A stretch of 36,776 nucleotides of DNA, taken from Flavobacterium soyangense. GTDB taxonomy: Bacteria; Bacteroidota; Bacteroidia; Flavobacteriales; Flavobacteriaceae. The notes beneath the pieces were generated by a model. It was not told the DNA's origin. It worked only from the letters and a program-made list of their open reading frames with translations, and ran no database searches. Of the stretch, positions 7,831 through 15,642 are shown piece by piece. Within the stretch, counting starts at the first letter, position 1; every line of letters starts with the position of its first letter. Both the position numbers and the translations under genes were made by a program. The stretch lies in NCBI RefSeq assembly GCF_015277675.1, contig NZ_JADHEC010000034.1, positions 1 to 36,776 on the forward strand, written 5' to 3'.

Positions 7831-8000
7831 CTATTTGGTCTTTTTGTTTCTGATTTTACTTAGAAAAGCAGTAGAGAAACCTAAATAAAAAGCAAGAGTA
7901 TATTGAGGGATACGCTTAACAATAGCTAGATATTTTGAACGAATTCGTCGTTGTGCTCTTCGGCAGTTTTACTCAAATTGGACAATATTTTTTTTTGAAG
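7831..8000 (-). pseudogene. Decayed C-terminal end of a Crp/Fnr-family regulator (copy 2)
   Basis: The minus strand reads LSNLSKTAEEHNDEFVQ, then after a one-base loss YLAIVKRIPQYTLAFYLG and FSTAFLSKIRNKKTK, followed by a stop at 7831-7833. This is the helix-turn-helix end of a Crp/Fnr-type regulator and is parallel to the remnant at 941-1112. The two remnants carry different lesions (a nonsense codon plus frameshifts there, a single frameshift here), so they decayed independently after the regulator-peroxiredoxin pair was copied. Nothing of the cyclic-nucleotide-binding part is left. Confidence 0.65.
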
Positions 8001-8111
8001 AAAAGCAAAAGAGCGTTGAGCAAAGGAAGTTAGAATTAAAATAAATAGTTAGAATCCTATTTTCATTATTTTTCTAGATTTGATTTTTGTTTAAATTCCT
8101 TTTTATAATTC

Positions 8112-8461
8112 TTAAACCATTGCTTTATTACAATAATTAGCTTTTTAAAAACCTCTAATATTTATAGCCAGAGCTTGAATATTTGGAAACAATTCTTTTT
8201 AAGTTTTTAATTATTTCTTTTGAAAGCCTACTTTTTTTTAATGGTAGTTCTTTCTTCCATCATATTAACGAAAATATGTATAAAATCCTCTTTAGTATTT
8301 CCAACCCTATAATATCGAAATGAATTAATTATTACTTTAATATCTCCTAATTTAAAAAGTTCTGTCGCCTTGGCAGAATCATATACTTTTAGTATTATTT
8401 CTTCTGGAGATTTTAGTTTAATTATATTTTCCGATCAAATTAATTATAAAATTTGGCACAT
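8112..8461 (-). pseudogene. Decayed 5-carboxymethyl-2-hydroxymuconate isomerase-like (tautomerase superfamily) gene
   Basis: Several minus-strand frames together recover a CHMI-type protein. The longest clean part is IIKLKSPEEIILKVYDSAKA followed by TELFKLGDIKVIINSFRYYR and TKEDFIHIFVNMMEERT. After a stop and frameshifts it continues as LSKEIIKNLK and ELFPNIQALAINIRGF, then NYCNKAMV. A possible start, ATG at 8459-8461, is followed by shifted MPNFIIN. At least three frameshifts and internal stops make it non-functional. A live tautomerase of the 4-oxalocrotonate type is encoded at 10638-10841. The family name rests on recognition of the residues and has not been checked by search. Confidence 0.6.
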
Positions 8462-8661
8462 GTTTTTAATTTTGATCTCTATTGTTTTTTTAATCTCTAT
8501 TAGATGAGAACTATAAATCCTTAGTATGGCTATACCCGATTCCCTAGAAAAACTATACATTCCTACTAAAAAGGGTACAAAAAAGCAACAAATCCCAAGG
8601 CATTCTTCTACCTAAAAAATTATCCATTTAAAAGCATAAGTTATCTATTCTTAAATAATCA
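8462..8661. other. Intergenic stretch without a supported gene
   Basis: AT-rich sequence between the isomerase pseudogene (minus) and the promoter of the plus-strand operon. A 29-codon reading frame at 8526-8615 exists but has no support beyond its ATG. No hairpin of note was seen. Confidence 0.4.
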
Positions 8662-8670
8662 GTGTCATTG

Positions 8671-8695
8671 CATCTTTGCATAGTCAATAATGACA
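8671..8695 (+). promoter_or_regulatory. Promoter of the AhpD/tautomerase operon, sharing the peroxiredoxin start-site palindrome
   Basis: CATCTTTG (8671-8678) is the same -7-like box as in the peroxiredoxin copy 1 promoter. After the same 3-nt gap comes AGTCA-ataa-TGACA (8682-8695), which differs from the TGTCA-N4-TGACA palindrome at one outer base. This links the operon to the peroxiredoxin genes as a candidate regulon. The TAAACTAGTTTA sites found upstream of the peroxiredoxin genes are not present here. Confidence 0.5.
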
Positions 8696-8715
8696 AAAAA
8701 TTAAATTTATTTAAA

Positions 8716-9384
8716 ATGGATGCATTAAATTATTTAGCAACAACGTATTGGGTTATTGGAGTAAACATTGCTTTTCTTTTGGCAACGCTTTGGCTTTTGA
8801 AAATTGGTAGAGCAACTCAAACTACCAAATTGGTTTTCGGATTAGTTTCAGTAGCTTGGATGTTTTTTATTCATTATGTTTTTAGCAACAAAGCACTAAT
8901 TCCTATCGACATTTCTGGTGGAGAAATGTATGTCTTTACACTCTCCGCAGCTGCACTCGTTTTGGCTGTGTTTTACTTTTCACCACTAAAAAAAGTATTT
9001 GATTCTATTCCCCAAGAACATATTCAAATTGTTCAAGGTCTTCGTGTTTTTGTAGCCTGTGGATTTTTAATGGAAGGTGTTTTAAACGTTATTCCTTCTT
9101 GGTTTTCAATTATGGATGGCTTTTTTCACGTAACAACTGGTTTCCTTTCGCTTGTAGCAGCAATAGCGGTAGCCAAAAATAATAAATCCCAAAATAAACT
9201 TTTATGGATGGCAAATATAGTAGGTCTTTTAGATATAGTTACCATCTTAACAAGTATGTGCTTTTTAGTTTGGAAAGATTTAGGAGCTTTTCATAATATG
9301 CAATACGTTGTTTTTTACACAGCCGTATTATTACTTTGGTTTCACTTCATTTCAATTTCAAAACTTATAAAATCTAATAAATAA
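8716..9384 (+). CDS. Polytopic membrane protein of unknown function
   Basis: A 222-residue inner-membrane protein with about seven hydrophobic helices and short loops. No catalytic motif was recognised. The start at 8716 (MDALNYLATTYW) is preferred because the ORF extension to 8662 runs back through the -7 box and palindrome and adds charged residues with no hydrophobic function. It is the first gene of a tight plus-strand operon; the AhpD-like gene begins 1 bp after its stop. Context suggests a part in handling oxidised or electrophilic compounds, but this is inference from neighbours only. Confidence 0.7.
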   Translation: MDALNYLATTYWVIGVNIAFLLATLWLLKIGRATQTTKLVFGLVSVAWMFFIHYVFSNKALIPIDISGGEMYVFTLSAAALVLAVFYFSPLKKVFDSIPQEHIQIVQGLRVFVACGFLMEGVLNVIPSWFSIMDGFFHVTTGFLSLVAAIAVAKNNKSQNKLLWMANIVGLLDIVTILTSMCFLVWKDLGAFHNMQYVVFYTAVLLLWFHFISISKLIKSNK

Positions 9385-9385
9385 A

Positions 9386-9919
9386 ATGGAAAAATTTACA
9401 GTTCCCACTAGAGAAAACGTTTCAGAAAATAATCAGGCAATATTTGACAACTTGCAAAAAGCAGTGGGATTTGTGCCTAATATGTTTGCTTTCTTTGCTC
9501 ATTCACCATCAGCATTAGGCGATTATCTTACACTTCAAAACCGTAAAACTTCTTTAAGCAATAAAGAAAAGGAAGTTATAAATTTAGTTGTCAGTCAAAT
9601 AAATGGTTGCAACTATTGTAAAGCGGCACATACTACAATTGGCAAAATGGTTGGTTTTACCGAAGAGCAAACTTTGGAAATTAGAAGAGCCAATATTTCG
9701 TTTAATCCAAAATTGAATGCCCTTGTAAAATTTGCAAAAGAAATTGTGGAAACCAAAGGCGAGGTATCAGCAGAAACAAAAACAGGTTTTTTTAACGAAG
9801 GATACACAACTGAAAATTTAGTTGATGTAGTGATGATGGTTGGTGATAAAATTATAACCAATTACTTATTTGCATTGGCAAAAGTACCAATAGATTTTCC
9901 GGAGCCTCAAGCCATTTAA
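9386..9919 (+). CDS. AhpD-like carboxymuconolactone decarboxylase family protein
   Basis: A 177-residue all-helical protein of the AhpD/carboxymuconolactone decarboxylase superfamily. The redox motif CNYCKAAH (C75, C78, H82) matches the CxxCxxxH active site of AhpD-type alkylhydroperoxidases, in which the two cysteines and the His carry out thiol-based peroxide reduction. The downstream helices (FAKEIVETKGEVS and VDVVMMVGDKIITNYLF) fit the peroxidase-related subgroup. It is cytoplasmic. It is translated 1 bp after the membrane protein gene. Together with the peroxiredoxin genes, which share its promoter palindrome, it points to peroxide or electrophile defence. The reductant is not encoded nearby. 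Confidence 0.87.
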   Translation: MEKFTVPTRENVSENNQAIFDNLQKAVGFVPNMFAFFAHSPSALGDYLTLQNRKTSLSNKEKEVINLVVSQINGCNYCKAAHTTIGKMVGFTEEQTLEIRRANISFNPKLNALVKFAKEIVETKGEVSAETKTGFFNEGYTTENLVDVVMMVGDKIITNYLFALAKVPIDFPEPQAI

Positions 9920-9970
9920 AATTTTTAAATGCTCAAATTACTTTTACACACAATACTAACTTAATATACA

Positions 9971-10444
9971 ATGAATATGAATGAACAAGTCTTTTCAAAA
10001 CTAATAATTGACGGAACAATATTCCCAAATGAAAATGCAGAGATAAATGCGCTTTCAAAGTTTTACAAAGCTTTTAATAACCAAGATATGCTTCTTATGG
10101 AGCAATCTTGGTTAAATACAGCCAAAATTTCTATGGACAACCCAATTGGAGGCATTCGCAGAGGTTGGGATGAGATTGGAAACGGTTATAATAAAATATT
10201 CAATGGTAAAGCCAAAGTTTATGTTGAGTTTTATGATTTTTCAATTCACAAAACCGAAAATATGTTTTTTGCAACAGGTAGAGAACGGGGTTATTTTAAG
10301 ACCGAAGAAATCGAAATTTCATTAGCAATAAGAACCACCCGAATATTTGTTTTAAATGATGGTAGTTGGCGACAAATACATCATCACGGCTCAATTGATA
10401 ATCCTGAATTACTAAAAAGCTACCAAGAAGCAATATTAAAATGA
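9971..10444 (+). CDS. NTF2/SnoaL-like domain protein
   Basis: A 157-residue protein with the NTF2-like cone fold pattern: an N-terminal helix with LSKFYKAFNNQDMLLMEQSW, then NPIGGIRRGWDEIGNGYNKI, then alternating strands ending in DGSWRQIHHHGSID. Families of this fold include isomerases, hydratases and binding proteins, and the fold alone does not define a reaction. It is cytoplasmic. The gene lies 51 bp after the AhpD-like gene, and its stop overlaps the start of the next gene by 4 bp (ATGA), so it is within the operon. A second ATG at 9977 could also serve as the start. Confidence 0.78.
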   Translation: MNMNEQVFSKLIIDGTIFPNENAEINALSKFYKAFNNQDMLLMEQSWLNTAKISMDNPIGGIRRGWDEIGNGYNKIFNGKAKVYVEFYDFSIHKTENMFFATGRERGYFKTEEIEISLAIRTTRIFVLNDGSWRQIHHHGSIDNPELLKSYQEAILK

Positions 10445-10635
10445 TTATAAAATCTACTTTGGTAATAGCATTAATAGTAACAAGCTACATTACATTTACA
10501 TTGGTAGCAGTAAATGTCGGCTTTGTTCAAAACTTCATTTATATATGGCTAAGAAGTTGGCTAATCGCATTTATATTAGCTGTGCCCTCATTGTTATATG
10601 TTGCTCCAGTTATTAGAAAAAAATTCAAATCTTAA
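10441..10635 (+). CDS. DUF2798-like small membrane protein
   Basis: A 64-residue protein of two transmembrane helices (about 4-26 and 34-56) followed by a basic tail VIRKKFKS. The central NFIYIWLRSWLIAFILAVP fits the DUF2798 family, whose function is not established. Its start codon overlaps the stop of the NTF2-like gene (ATGA), and the tautomerase gene begins 2 bp after its stop, so translation is probably coupled in this operon. Confidence 0.68.
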   Translation: MIIKSTLVIALIVTSYITFTLVAVNVGFVQNFIYIWLRSWLIAFILAVPSLLYVAPVIRKKFKS

Positions 10636-10637
10636 TT

Positions 10638-10841
10638 ATGCCATACGTTAATATTAAAATCACCAAAGAAAATGTAACTTCAGAACAAAAGGCACAACTA
10701 ATAGAAGGTGTTACATCTTTACTTCAAAAAGTGTTAAATAAAAATCCATCAACAACATTTGTAATAATTGATGAAGTTGAAATCGATAATTGGGGAATTG
10801 CAGGAGAACAAGTTACAATCAGACGAAAAAAAGAAAAGTAA
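10638..10841 (+). CDS. 4-oxalocrotonate tautomerase family protein
   Basis: A 67-residue protein of the tautomerase superfamily. The catalytic proline follows the initiator Met (MPYVNIKIT), as expected after Met removal, and the segment TFVIIDEVEIDNWGIAGE fits the small 4-oxalocrotonate tautomerase group. Such proteins form hexamers and convert enol to keto forms of unsaturated acids, or act promiscuously on conjugated carbonyls. It is cytoplasmic and sits 2 bp after the DUF2798-like gene. The genuine substrate cannot be deduced. A decayed gene of a related family lies at 8112-8461. Confidence 0.87.
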   Translation: MPYVNIKITKENVTSEQKAQLIEGVTSLLQKVLNKNPSTTFVIIDEVEIDNWGIAGEQVTIRRKKEK

Positions 10842-10858
10842 TTTAGTATTTTTACATT

Positions 10859-11740
10859 ATGAAAGAACAAAATGTTTTTACACTTATCAATCAACAAAAT
10901 GGAAATCTTGCTTTCAAGATGTTTTCATTTACTGATAATAATCATTTCGATCATTTGCAGCGCAATAATTTTTATACCATCATTTGGGTAAAAGAGGGTA
11001 ATGGTCTTTTAAAAGTTGATTTTTCTGAATACTTGTTTCAGGAAAATACGGTTTTTGCATTTGCTCCCTATCAACCATTTATGTTTTCTACCGATAAACA
11101 AATTAGTGGTTTAGCATTGCAATTTCATTCTGAATTTTATTGTATTCATCGCAATCCAAAAGAAACGAATTGCGATACTGTTCTTTTTAATAATATTTAT
11201 CAAGAGCCATTTACAAAAATAGATAATTTGACAGAAAACAAATTGGAGTTGCAATTAGATCAGCTAAAATTTGAAATACAGAACAAAGCGAATGACAATT
11301 ACGAATTGTTAATCCCAAATTTAAAAATATTTTTAGTTACCCTATCAAGACTAAAAGCACTTCCAGAAATTAATGAGCCAAAGTTTATTGAAGCCGATTT
11401 ACCTTTTGTTTTACAAAACTTAAAAAATACAATTGAAGAAAATTTTAAGCAAAAACATTCTGCAAGCGACTATGCAACATTGCTAAATATTTCGGCAAAC
11501 GCCTTGGCAAAATTGGTAAAAACACACTATAACAAAACCCTAACCGATTTAATAACAGAAAGAATAATAATTGAAGCCAAACGAGAACTATATATGACAA
11601 GTAAGCCAATTAAAGAAATTGCTTGGCATTTAGGGTATAGTGACGAGTTTCATTTTAGCAGACTTTTTAAAGCAAACACAGACGTTTCACCTCAATTGTA
11701 TAGAGACACAGTCGGTTTTGCAAAGGCAGAATTAAACTAA
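10859..11740 (+). CDS. AraC-family transcriptional regulator
   Basis: A 293-residue protein with an N-terminal cupin-like sensing half (about 1-165; FYTIIWVKEGNGLLKVDFSEY) and a C-terminal double helix-turn-helix (about 195-290), including YATLLNISANALAKLVKTHY and the recognition segment IKEIAWHLGYSDEFHFSRLF. It probably controls the operon of which it is the last gene, beginning 17 bp after the tautomerase stop. A regulator at the end of its own operon would give feedback control, but no operator could be assigned to it. The ligand is unknown. Confidence 0.88.
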   Translation: MKEQNVFTLINQQNGNLAFKMFSFTDNNHFDHLQRNNFYTIIWVKEGNGLLKVDFSEYLFQENTVFAFAPYQPFMFSTDKQISGLALQFHSEFYCIHRNPKETNCDTVLFNNIYQEPFTKIDNLTENKLELQLDQLKFEIQNKANDNYELLIPNLKIFLVTLSRLKALPEINEPKFIEADLPFVLQNLKNTIEENFKQKHSASDYATLLNISANALAKLVKTHYNKTLTDLITERIIIEAKRELYMTSKPIKEIAWHLGYSDEFHFSRLFKANTDVSPQLYRDTVGFAKAELN

Positions 11741-11742
11741 CA

Positions 11743-11796
11743 AGCAGATGGGTGTAATGTAATGAGGTATTCAACCATAGACTGCACCCATTTGCT
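11743..11796. repeat. Long-armed inverted repeat between the AraC and arginase-family genes
   Basis: AGCAGATGGGTG (11743-11754) pairs with CACCCATTTGCT (11785-11796) with one mismatch, around a 30-nt centre. Just outside lie CTAAC (left) and GTTGG (right), which are also near-complementary. The layout of two paired boxes around a large centre resembles an integron attC site, although the outer boxes do not match the RYYYAAC/GTTRRRY consensus exactly. No T-run follows, so it is not a typical terminator. Confidence 0.35.
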
Positions 11797-11852
11797 CTCC
11801 GTTGGTGGCAATTTTAATAGACGCAAAACAACAATAGAAATTTAAAGTAATA

Positions 11853-12644
11853 ATGATATTTATCAATCCACAATGGCAAGGTTCGGGTTTGACGGATGAT
11901 TTAAAATTTGGAGCGGAAACTTTTAAGTCATATTTCAAGAACTTTAACACGACAGTAATTCCACTTTCAATCAAAGACTTGGCAACAATAGACAACATAA
12001 AATGCTTTGAGCCAATTTTAGAACAAACAAACTTTTTTAAAGAAATCCTTACCGACAGTAAACTTAATAAAATTTCAACTATTGGCGGAGACTGTGGAAT
12101 TGAAATCGTACCAATTTCCTATCTCAATAAAATATACGAAGAAGACATTTGTGTGATTTGGATTGATGCCCACGCTGACTTGAATACACCAAACAGTTCC
12201 CCAAGTAAGACATTTCATGGAATGCCATTACGGATACTTTTGGGTGAAGGAAATGAAAAATTTATCAATTTGCTCTTTTCAACTATTAAACCTGAACAAG
12301 TTTGTTTCGTTGGACTCAGGGATATAGACGAACCAGAAAGCGAATACATTTTAAAACATCACATCCCAACAGTTACAAATTGTCAATTTGTAGATATTCA
12401 AAACAAAATTAAAAATTTTAAAAATGTTTATATTCATCTTGACTTAGATGTTTTAGATAAATCTGAATTTGAGTTTACAATGTTTCCAACAAACAATGGA
12501 TTTTTAGTGGCAGACGTTGTTCAACTTATAGAAAAAATAAAAGCAAAACACAATGTAGTAGGGTTTTGTGTCACAGAATCTACAGCTACAACCTTGGAAC
12601 AATTAGACAAAATTAAATCAATTTTAGACCAAATTGAACTTTAA
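11853..12644 (+). CDS. Arginase/ureohydrolase family protein with altered first metal ligand
   Basis: A 263-residue protein of the ureohydrolase superfamily, whose members hydrolyse guanidino or formimino groups at a two-manganese centre. The metal-binding motifs DAHAD (105-109) and DLD in HLDLDVLD (197-199) are present. The first ligand motif, normally GGDHS, reads GGDCG (78-81 and on), so the usual His is replaced by Cys. This may alter metal affinity or reaction, and naming it arginase, agmatinase or formimidoylglutamase is not justified. It is a single gene between hairpin-forming sequences at 11743-11796 and 12703-12766 and is convergent with the decarboxylase gene. Confidence 0.8.
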   Translation: MIFINPQWQGSGLTDDLKFGAETFKSYFKNFNTTVIPLSIKDLATIDNIKCFEPILEQTNFFKEILTDSKLNKISTIGGDCGIEIVPISYLNKIYEEDICVIWIDAHADLNTPNSSPSKTFHGMPLRILLGEGNEKFINLLFSTIKPEQVCFVGLRDIDEPESEYILKHHIPTVTNCQFVDIQNKIKNFKNVYIHLDLDVLDKSEFEFTMFPTNNGFLVADVVQLIEKIKAKHNVVGFCVTESTATTLEQLDKIKSILDQIEL

Positions 12645-12702
12645 AAAATCGGACTAGAAGAAAAAATGCACACAATAAATAAGGTTTCGTGGTGGTTGAT
12701 TG

Positions 12703-12766
12703 CCAAGTCATGAAACCGATGTTGAACGAAAGGGACGCCAAGTACTTCGGTTTCGGTTTAACTTGG
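12703..12766. repeat. Two-part inverted repeat downstream of the arginase-family gene
   Basis: CCAAGT (12703-12708) and GAAACCGA (12712-12719) pair with TCGGTTTC (12747-12754) and ACTTGG (12761-12766), giving a two-segment stem with an internal loop and a 27-nt centre. It lies in the 213-bp gap between two convergent genes, in sequence that is locally more GC-rich than its surroundings. No run of T follows on either strand, so a simple intrinsic terminator is unlikely. It could be an attC-like site or another small repeat. Confidence 0.35.
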
Positions 12767-12857
12767 TCAATTTTGCGCTAAGTCGAAGGTGATGGTAGTG
12801 TGCTAGGCAAACTTCGTCAATTTTTGAAGTGCTGTTTACTAGATTAGTGACTGGTAA

Positions 12858-14261
12858 TTATATAGTTGTCTTTAATCTTTCCATTTCTGTTATTGCAATT
12901 TCTATGTCTTGTTTAGTTGTTCTCCAATTTACAAAAGATGCTCTAATTCCTTTTTTATCGTTGTAAACAGTTGGAGTCATAAATACTTTTTCGGTTTCGT
13001 TTAATTGTGTTAAGAATGTCGAAATTTTATCTTGATTTTCCATCCCGCTTAATGTAAAGCAAACGTTATTTAATCGAACTGGAGCCAACAATTCAAACAT
13101 TTCACTTTTCTCAATAAATGCCCCAAATAAATTTGCCATTTCTGCAGAGTTTTCCACGATGTCTTGATACCCTTTTTTACCATAAGCATTCAATGAAAAC
13201 CAAACTGGTAAGGCTTTTAAACGTCTTGAATTTTCAGGTAAAAAATTTAAGTAACTAAAATTTTCAAGAGGATTGCCTAAATAGGGAGCATTCGAATTTT
13301 GAAACGTTTCAGTTTGTAAAATTTTATGTTTTTCTTTCACGAAAAATACAGCACTTTCATAGGGTACATTTAACCATTTGTGACAATCTACTGTAATACT
13401 ATCTGCATTTTCCCACCCTTTCAACAGGTGTTTGTATTTTGGAGAACAAACTGCAAATGCCCCAAAAGCACCGTCAATATGCCACCAAAAATTGAATTTT
13501 TTTCTTAATTTGTTGATTTTTTTAAAATCATCAAAATCAGTTGTGTTTACTGTTCCTGCATTTGAAATGAGAATAAATGCTTCTCCGTTCAGTTCTTTGA
13601 TTTTATTTTCTAAATCTTCAATATCAATACTTTCCCTATTGTCTTTGGCAACTTTTACTTTAATACAATTATTACTTCCAATGCCCAACATAGAAAGTGA
13701 TTTTATTACAGATGAATGAGGTGAAGCAGAAAGAATTTTTATATTTCCTGAAACTCCATTTTTAGCAAAATCAATACCTTGTTCCTTACCAATCCATTGT
13801 CTAGCAACCCCAAGACAAGTAAAATTTGAAATTGTCGCACCAGTAACAAAACCTCCAATAAAATCTTTTGGAAGATTTAAAAGGTCTAAAAGTAATTTTG
13901 TTGTCTCGATTTCAATTATTGCGGAAAGGTCACCTTGTCCTTTTGGACTTTTCGTGTTCTGATCGTAAATTGTTGTCAGCCAATCCCCCATTATCGAAGC
14001 TGGTGTTGACCCGCCAGTTACAAATCCCCAATATCTTGGTCCAGATGAGCCTACGATTAGCTTTTCAAATTTTTGGTTAAATATTTTTAAAGTTTCTAAA
14101 CCTCCAAAACCAATATCACTCAATTTATCAATTGTTTCAATAGTATATTTGGTTGAAGTTGGTCTTTCCTCTATTTGCTGTAAAAATTTAAGACCTTGAT
14201 CTTTTACTGTTTCAAGTAAATTTTCAAGATTTAGTAAATCTAAATTTAATTGATCATTCAT
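12858..14261 (-). CDS. PLP-dependent group II decarboxylase-like protein
   Basis: A 467-residue fold-type I PLP enzyme of the group II (glutamate/aromatic/diaminobutyrate) decarboxylase family. The Schiff-base lysine is in DCHKWLN (K295, preceded by H294), the pyridine-nitrogen Asp is in HIDGAFG (D263), and the ring-stacking His is in SASPHSSVIK (H182). The substrate-pocket segment GPRYWGFVTGGSTPAS (74-89) is also typical. It probably decarboxylates an L-amino acid to an amine in the cytoplasm, but the substrate is not determined by these motifs. A TATATTTG box at 14332-14339 (minus strand) gives it its own promoter. Confidence 0.82.
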   Translation of the reverse strand: MNDQLNLDLLNLENLLETVKDQGLKFLQQIEERPTSTKYTIETIDKLSDIGFGGLETLKIFNQKFEKLIVGSSGPRYWGFVTGGSTPASIMGDWLTTIYDQNTKSPKGQGDLSAIIEIETTKLLLDLLNLPKDFIGGFVTGATISNFTCLGVARQWIGKEQGIDFAKNGVSGNIKILSASPHSSVIKSLSMLGIGSNNCIKVKVAKDNRESIDIEDLENKIKELNGEAFILISNAGTVNTTDFDDFKKINKLRKKFNFWWHIDGAFGAFAVCSPKYKHLLKGWENADSITVDCHKWLNVPYESAVFFVKEKHKILQTETFQNSNAPYLGNPLENFSYLNFLPENSRRLKALPVWFSLNAYGKKGYQDIVENSAEMANLFGAFIEKSEMFELLAPVRLNNVCFTLSGMENQDKISTFLTQLNETEKVFMTPTVYNDKKGIRASFVNWRTTKQDIEIAITEMERLKTTI

Positions 14262-14331
14262 TTATTCTTTTTTTTGGTTCAGCATTCATTCATCTATTAA
14301 ACAAGACTATATTTTTGGTTCCAAATATAAA

Positions 14332-14339
14332 AATAACAT
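14332..14339 (-). promoter_or_regulatory. -7 promoter box of the decarboxylase gene
   Basis: TATATTTG on the minus strand matches the Bacteroidetes TAnnTTTG box exactly, about 70 bp upstream of the start codon at 14261. The -33 region is not clear. The remainder of 14262-14574 shows no gene. Confidence 0.45.
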
Positions 14340-14574
14340 TATTTTAATTATATCATTTACTATTTTTTCTTAATCAGAATGGAAATTTAACCTTGAGCAA
14401 GTATCCAATTTTTTCAGTGATTCAGATTATTTATACTTATATCTGAATTGATAGCTGAAAAGTTTTCAGAAATATTTGTTTAAAATTTTATTATTTTAAG
14501 CACTAAAAATTTGCATCATCTTTTAACCAAAAATTTTTTGCAGTATTTAAAATTAGATGCAAATAAAGATCAAT

Positions 14575-14606
14575 AAAAAACGCTATCCAAGTAAAGGATA
14601 GCGTTT
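14575..14606 (-). terminator. Intrinsic terminator of the quinone oxidoreductase gene
   Basis: AAACGCTATCC (14578-14588) and GGATAGCGTTT (14596-14606) form a perfect 11-bp stem with a 7-nt loop. Read on the minus strand the stem is followed by a run of T (plus-strand A-tract from 14575). It begins 6 bp after the stop codon of the gene at 14612-15616. Confidence 0.85.
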
Positions 14607-14611
14607 CGTTA

Positions 14612-15616
14612 TTAAAAATTCAAGACTACCTTGCCGAAATGTTTTCCATTTTTAAAGTAGTCCAATGCTTCTGAAAGTTGGTTGACTTGAAAAATTTTAT
14701 CTATTACTGGTTCAATATTATTTACTTCAATAGCTTTGTTCATTGCTTCATATGACGATTTGGAACCAATTTGAATCCCAACAACAGAAAGACTTTTTTG
14801 TATAATGCCTAGTACTGACAATTCAGTATTTACACCACCCAACAAACCAATAACCGCAATTTTACCGCCAATTTTCATCCCTTCAATTGTTTTACCCACT
14901 TCAGCCCATGACATTTCCAATGCTAAATCAACTCCTTCTCCGTTTGTTAACTCCAAAACTTTGTTTTGCCAATCAGCTATCTCTTTGTAGTTGATGACTT
15001 CATCAGCTCCTAACTCTTTAGCTTTTTGCAATTTTTCTTCGGAACTTGAAGTTATAATAACTTTTGCTCCGATTGCCTTTGCAAATTGTAAGGCAAAAAT
15101 AGAAACACCACCAGTTCCTTGTAACAAAACCGTTTGACCAGGCTTTAATTTCCCAACATTTACAATCGCTTCCCATGCAGTTAGACCTGCTATTGGCAAT
15201 GTTGATGCTTGTTCGCTATTTAGATTTTTAGGAACTTTTACTAAAGAACTTTCATGTAAGGCAACATATTCAGAAAATACACCAGGAACAGTAATTCCCA
15301 GTCGGTTTTTTAGATGAATTGATTTTAAATCGCCTGACTGCCAGTCTTGAAGAAAGTGTGTAGAAACAACATCACCAACTTGAAGTTCTGTGACGGCGCT
15401 TCCAATTTTTTCAACAATTCCAGCAGCATCTGATCCTAAAGTATGCGGAAGAGGTATTGTTCCATATGCCCCGTTTGCAATCATTAAATCTAGTTGGTTT
15501 AAGGAAACTGACTGTATCTTTACTAAAACTTCATTTTCCTGAACATGTGGTAATTCTCTTTCTTCTACTACTACGTTTTCTAATCCGTAGTTGTTTTTTA
15601 TAACGATTGATTTCAT
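14612..15616 (-). CDS. NAD(P)H-dependent quinone oxidoreductase-like MDR protein
   Basis: A 334-residue member of the medium-chain dehydrogenase/reductase superfamily. The N-terminal GroES-like domain contains NQLDLMIANGAYG (40-52) and GSDAAGIVEKIGSAV (61-75) and lacks the cysteine cluster and catalytic Zn ligands of alcohol dehydrogenases. The Rossmann domain begins at VLLQGTGGVSIFALQFAKA (163-181). This fits the zinc-independent quinone oxidoreductase or enoyl reductase branch. It is divergent from an HxlR regulator gene 131 bp away, a common pairing for quinone- or electrophile-responsive genes, and it has its own terminator. The substrate remains open. Confidence 0.85.
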   Translation of the reverse strand: MKSIVIKNNYGLENVVVEERELPHVQENEVLVKIQSVSLNQLDLMIANGAYGTIPLPHTLGSDAAGIVEKIGSAVTELQVGDVVSTHFLQDWQSGDLKSIHLKNRLGITVPGVFSEYVALHESSLVKVPKNLNSEQASTLPIAGLTAWEAIVNVGKLKPGQTVLLQGTGGVSIFALQFAKAIGAKVIITSSSEEKLQKAKELGADEVINYKEIADWQNKVLELTNGEGVDLALEMSWAEVGKTIEGMKIGGKIAVIGLLGGVNTELSVLGIIQKSLSVVGIQIGSKSSYEAMNKAIEVNNIEPVIDKIFQVNQLSEALDYFKNGKHFGKVVLNF

Positions 15617-15642
15617 TTTTTTTTATTTTTTATATATTGGTG

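Noticed and set aside
8526..8615. Short plus-strand reading frame of 29 codons
   Set aside because: No recognisable family, no promoter or conserved start context, and it lies in AT-rich DNA next to a pseudogene.
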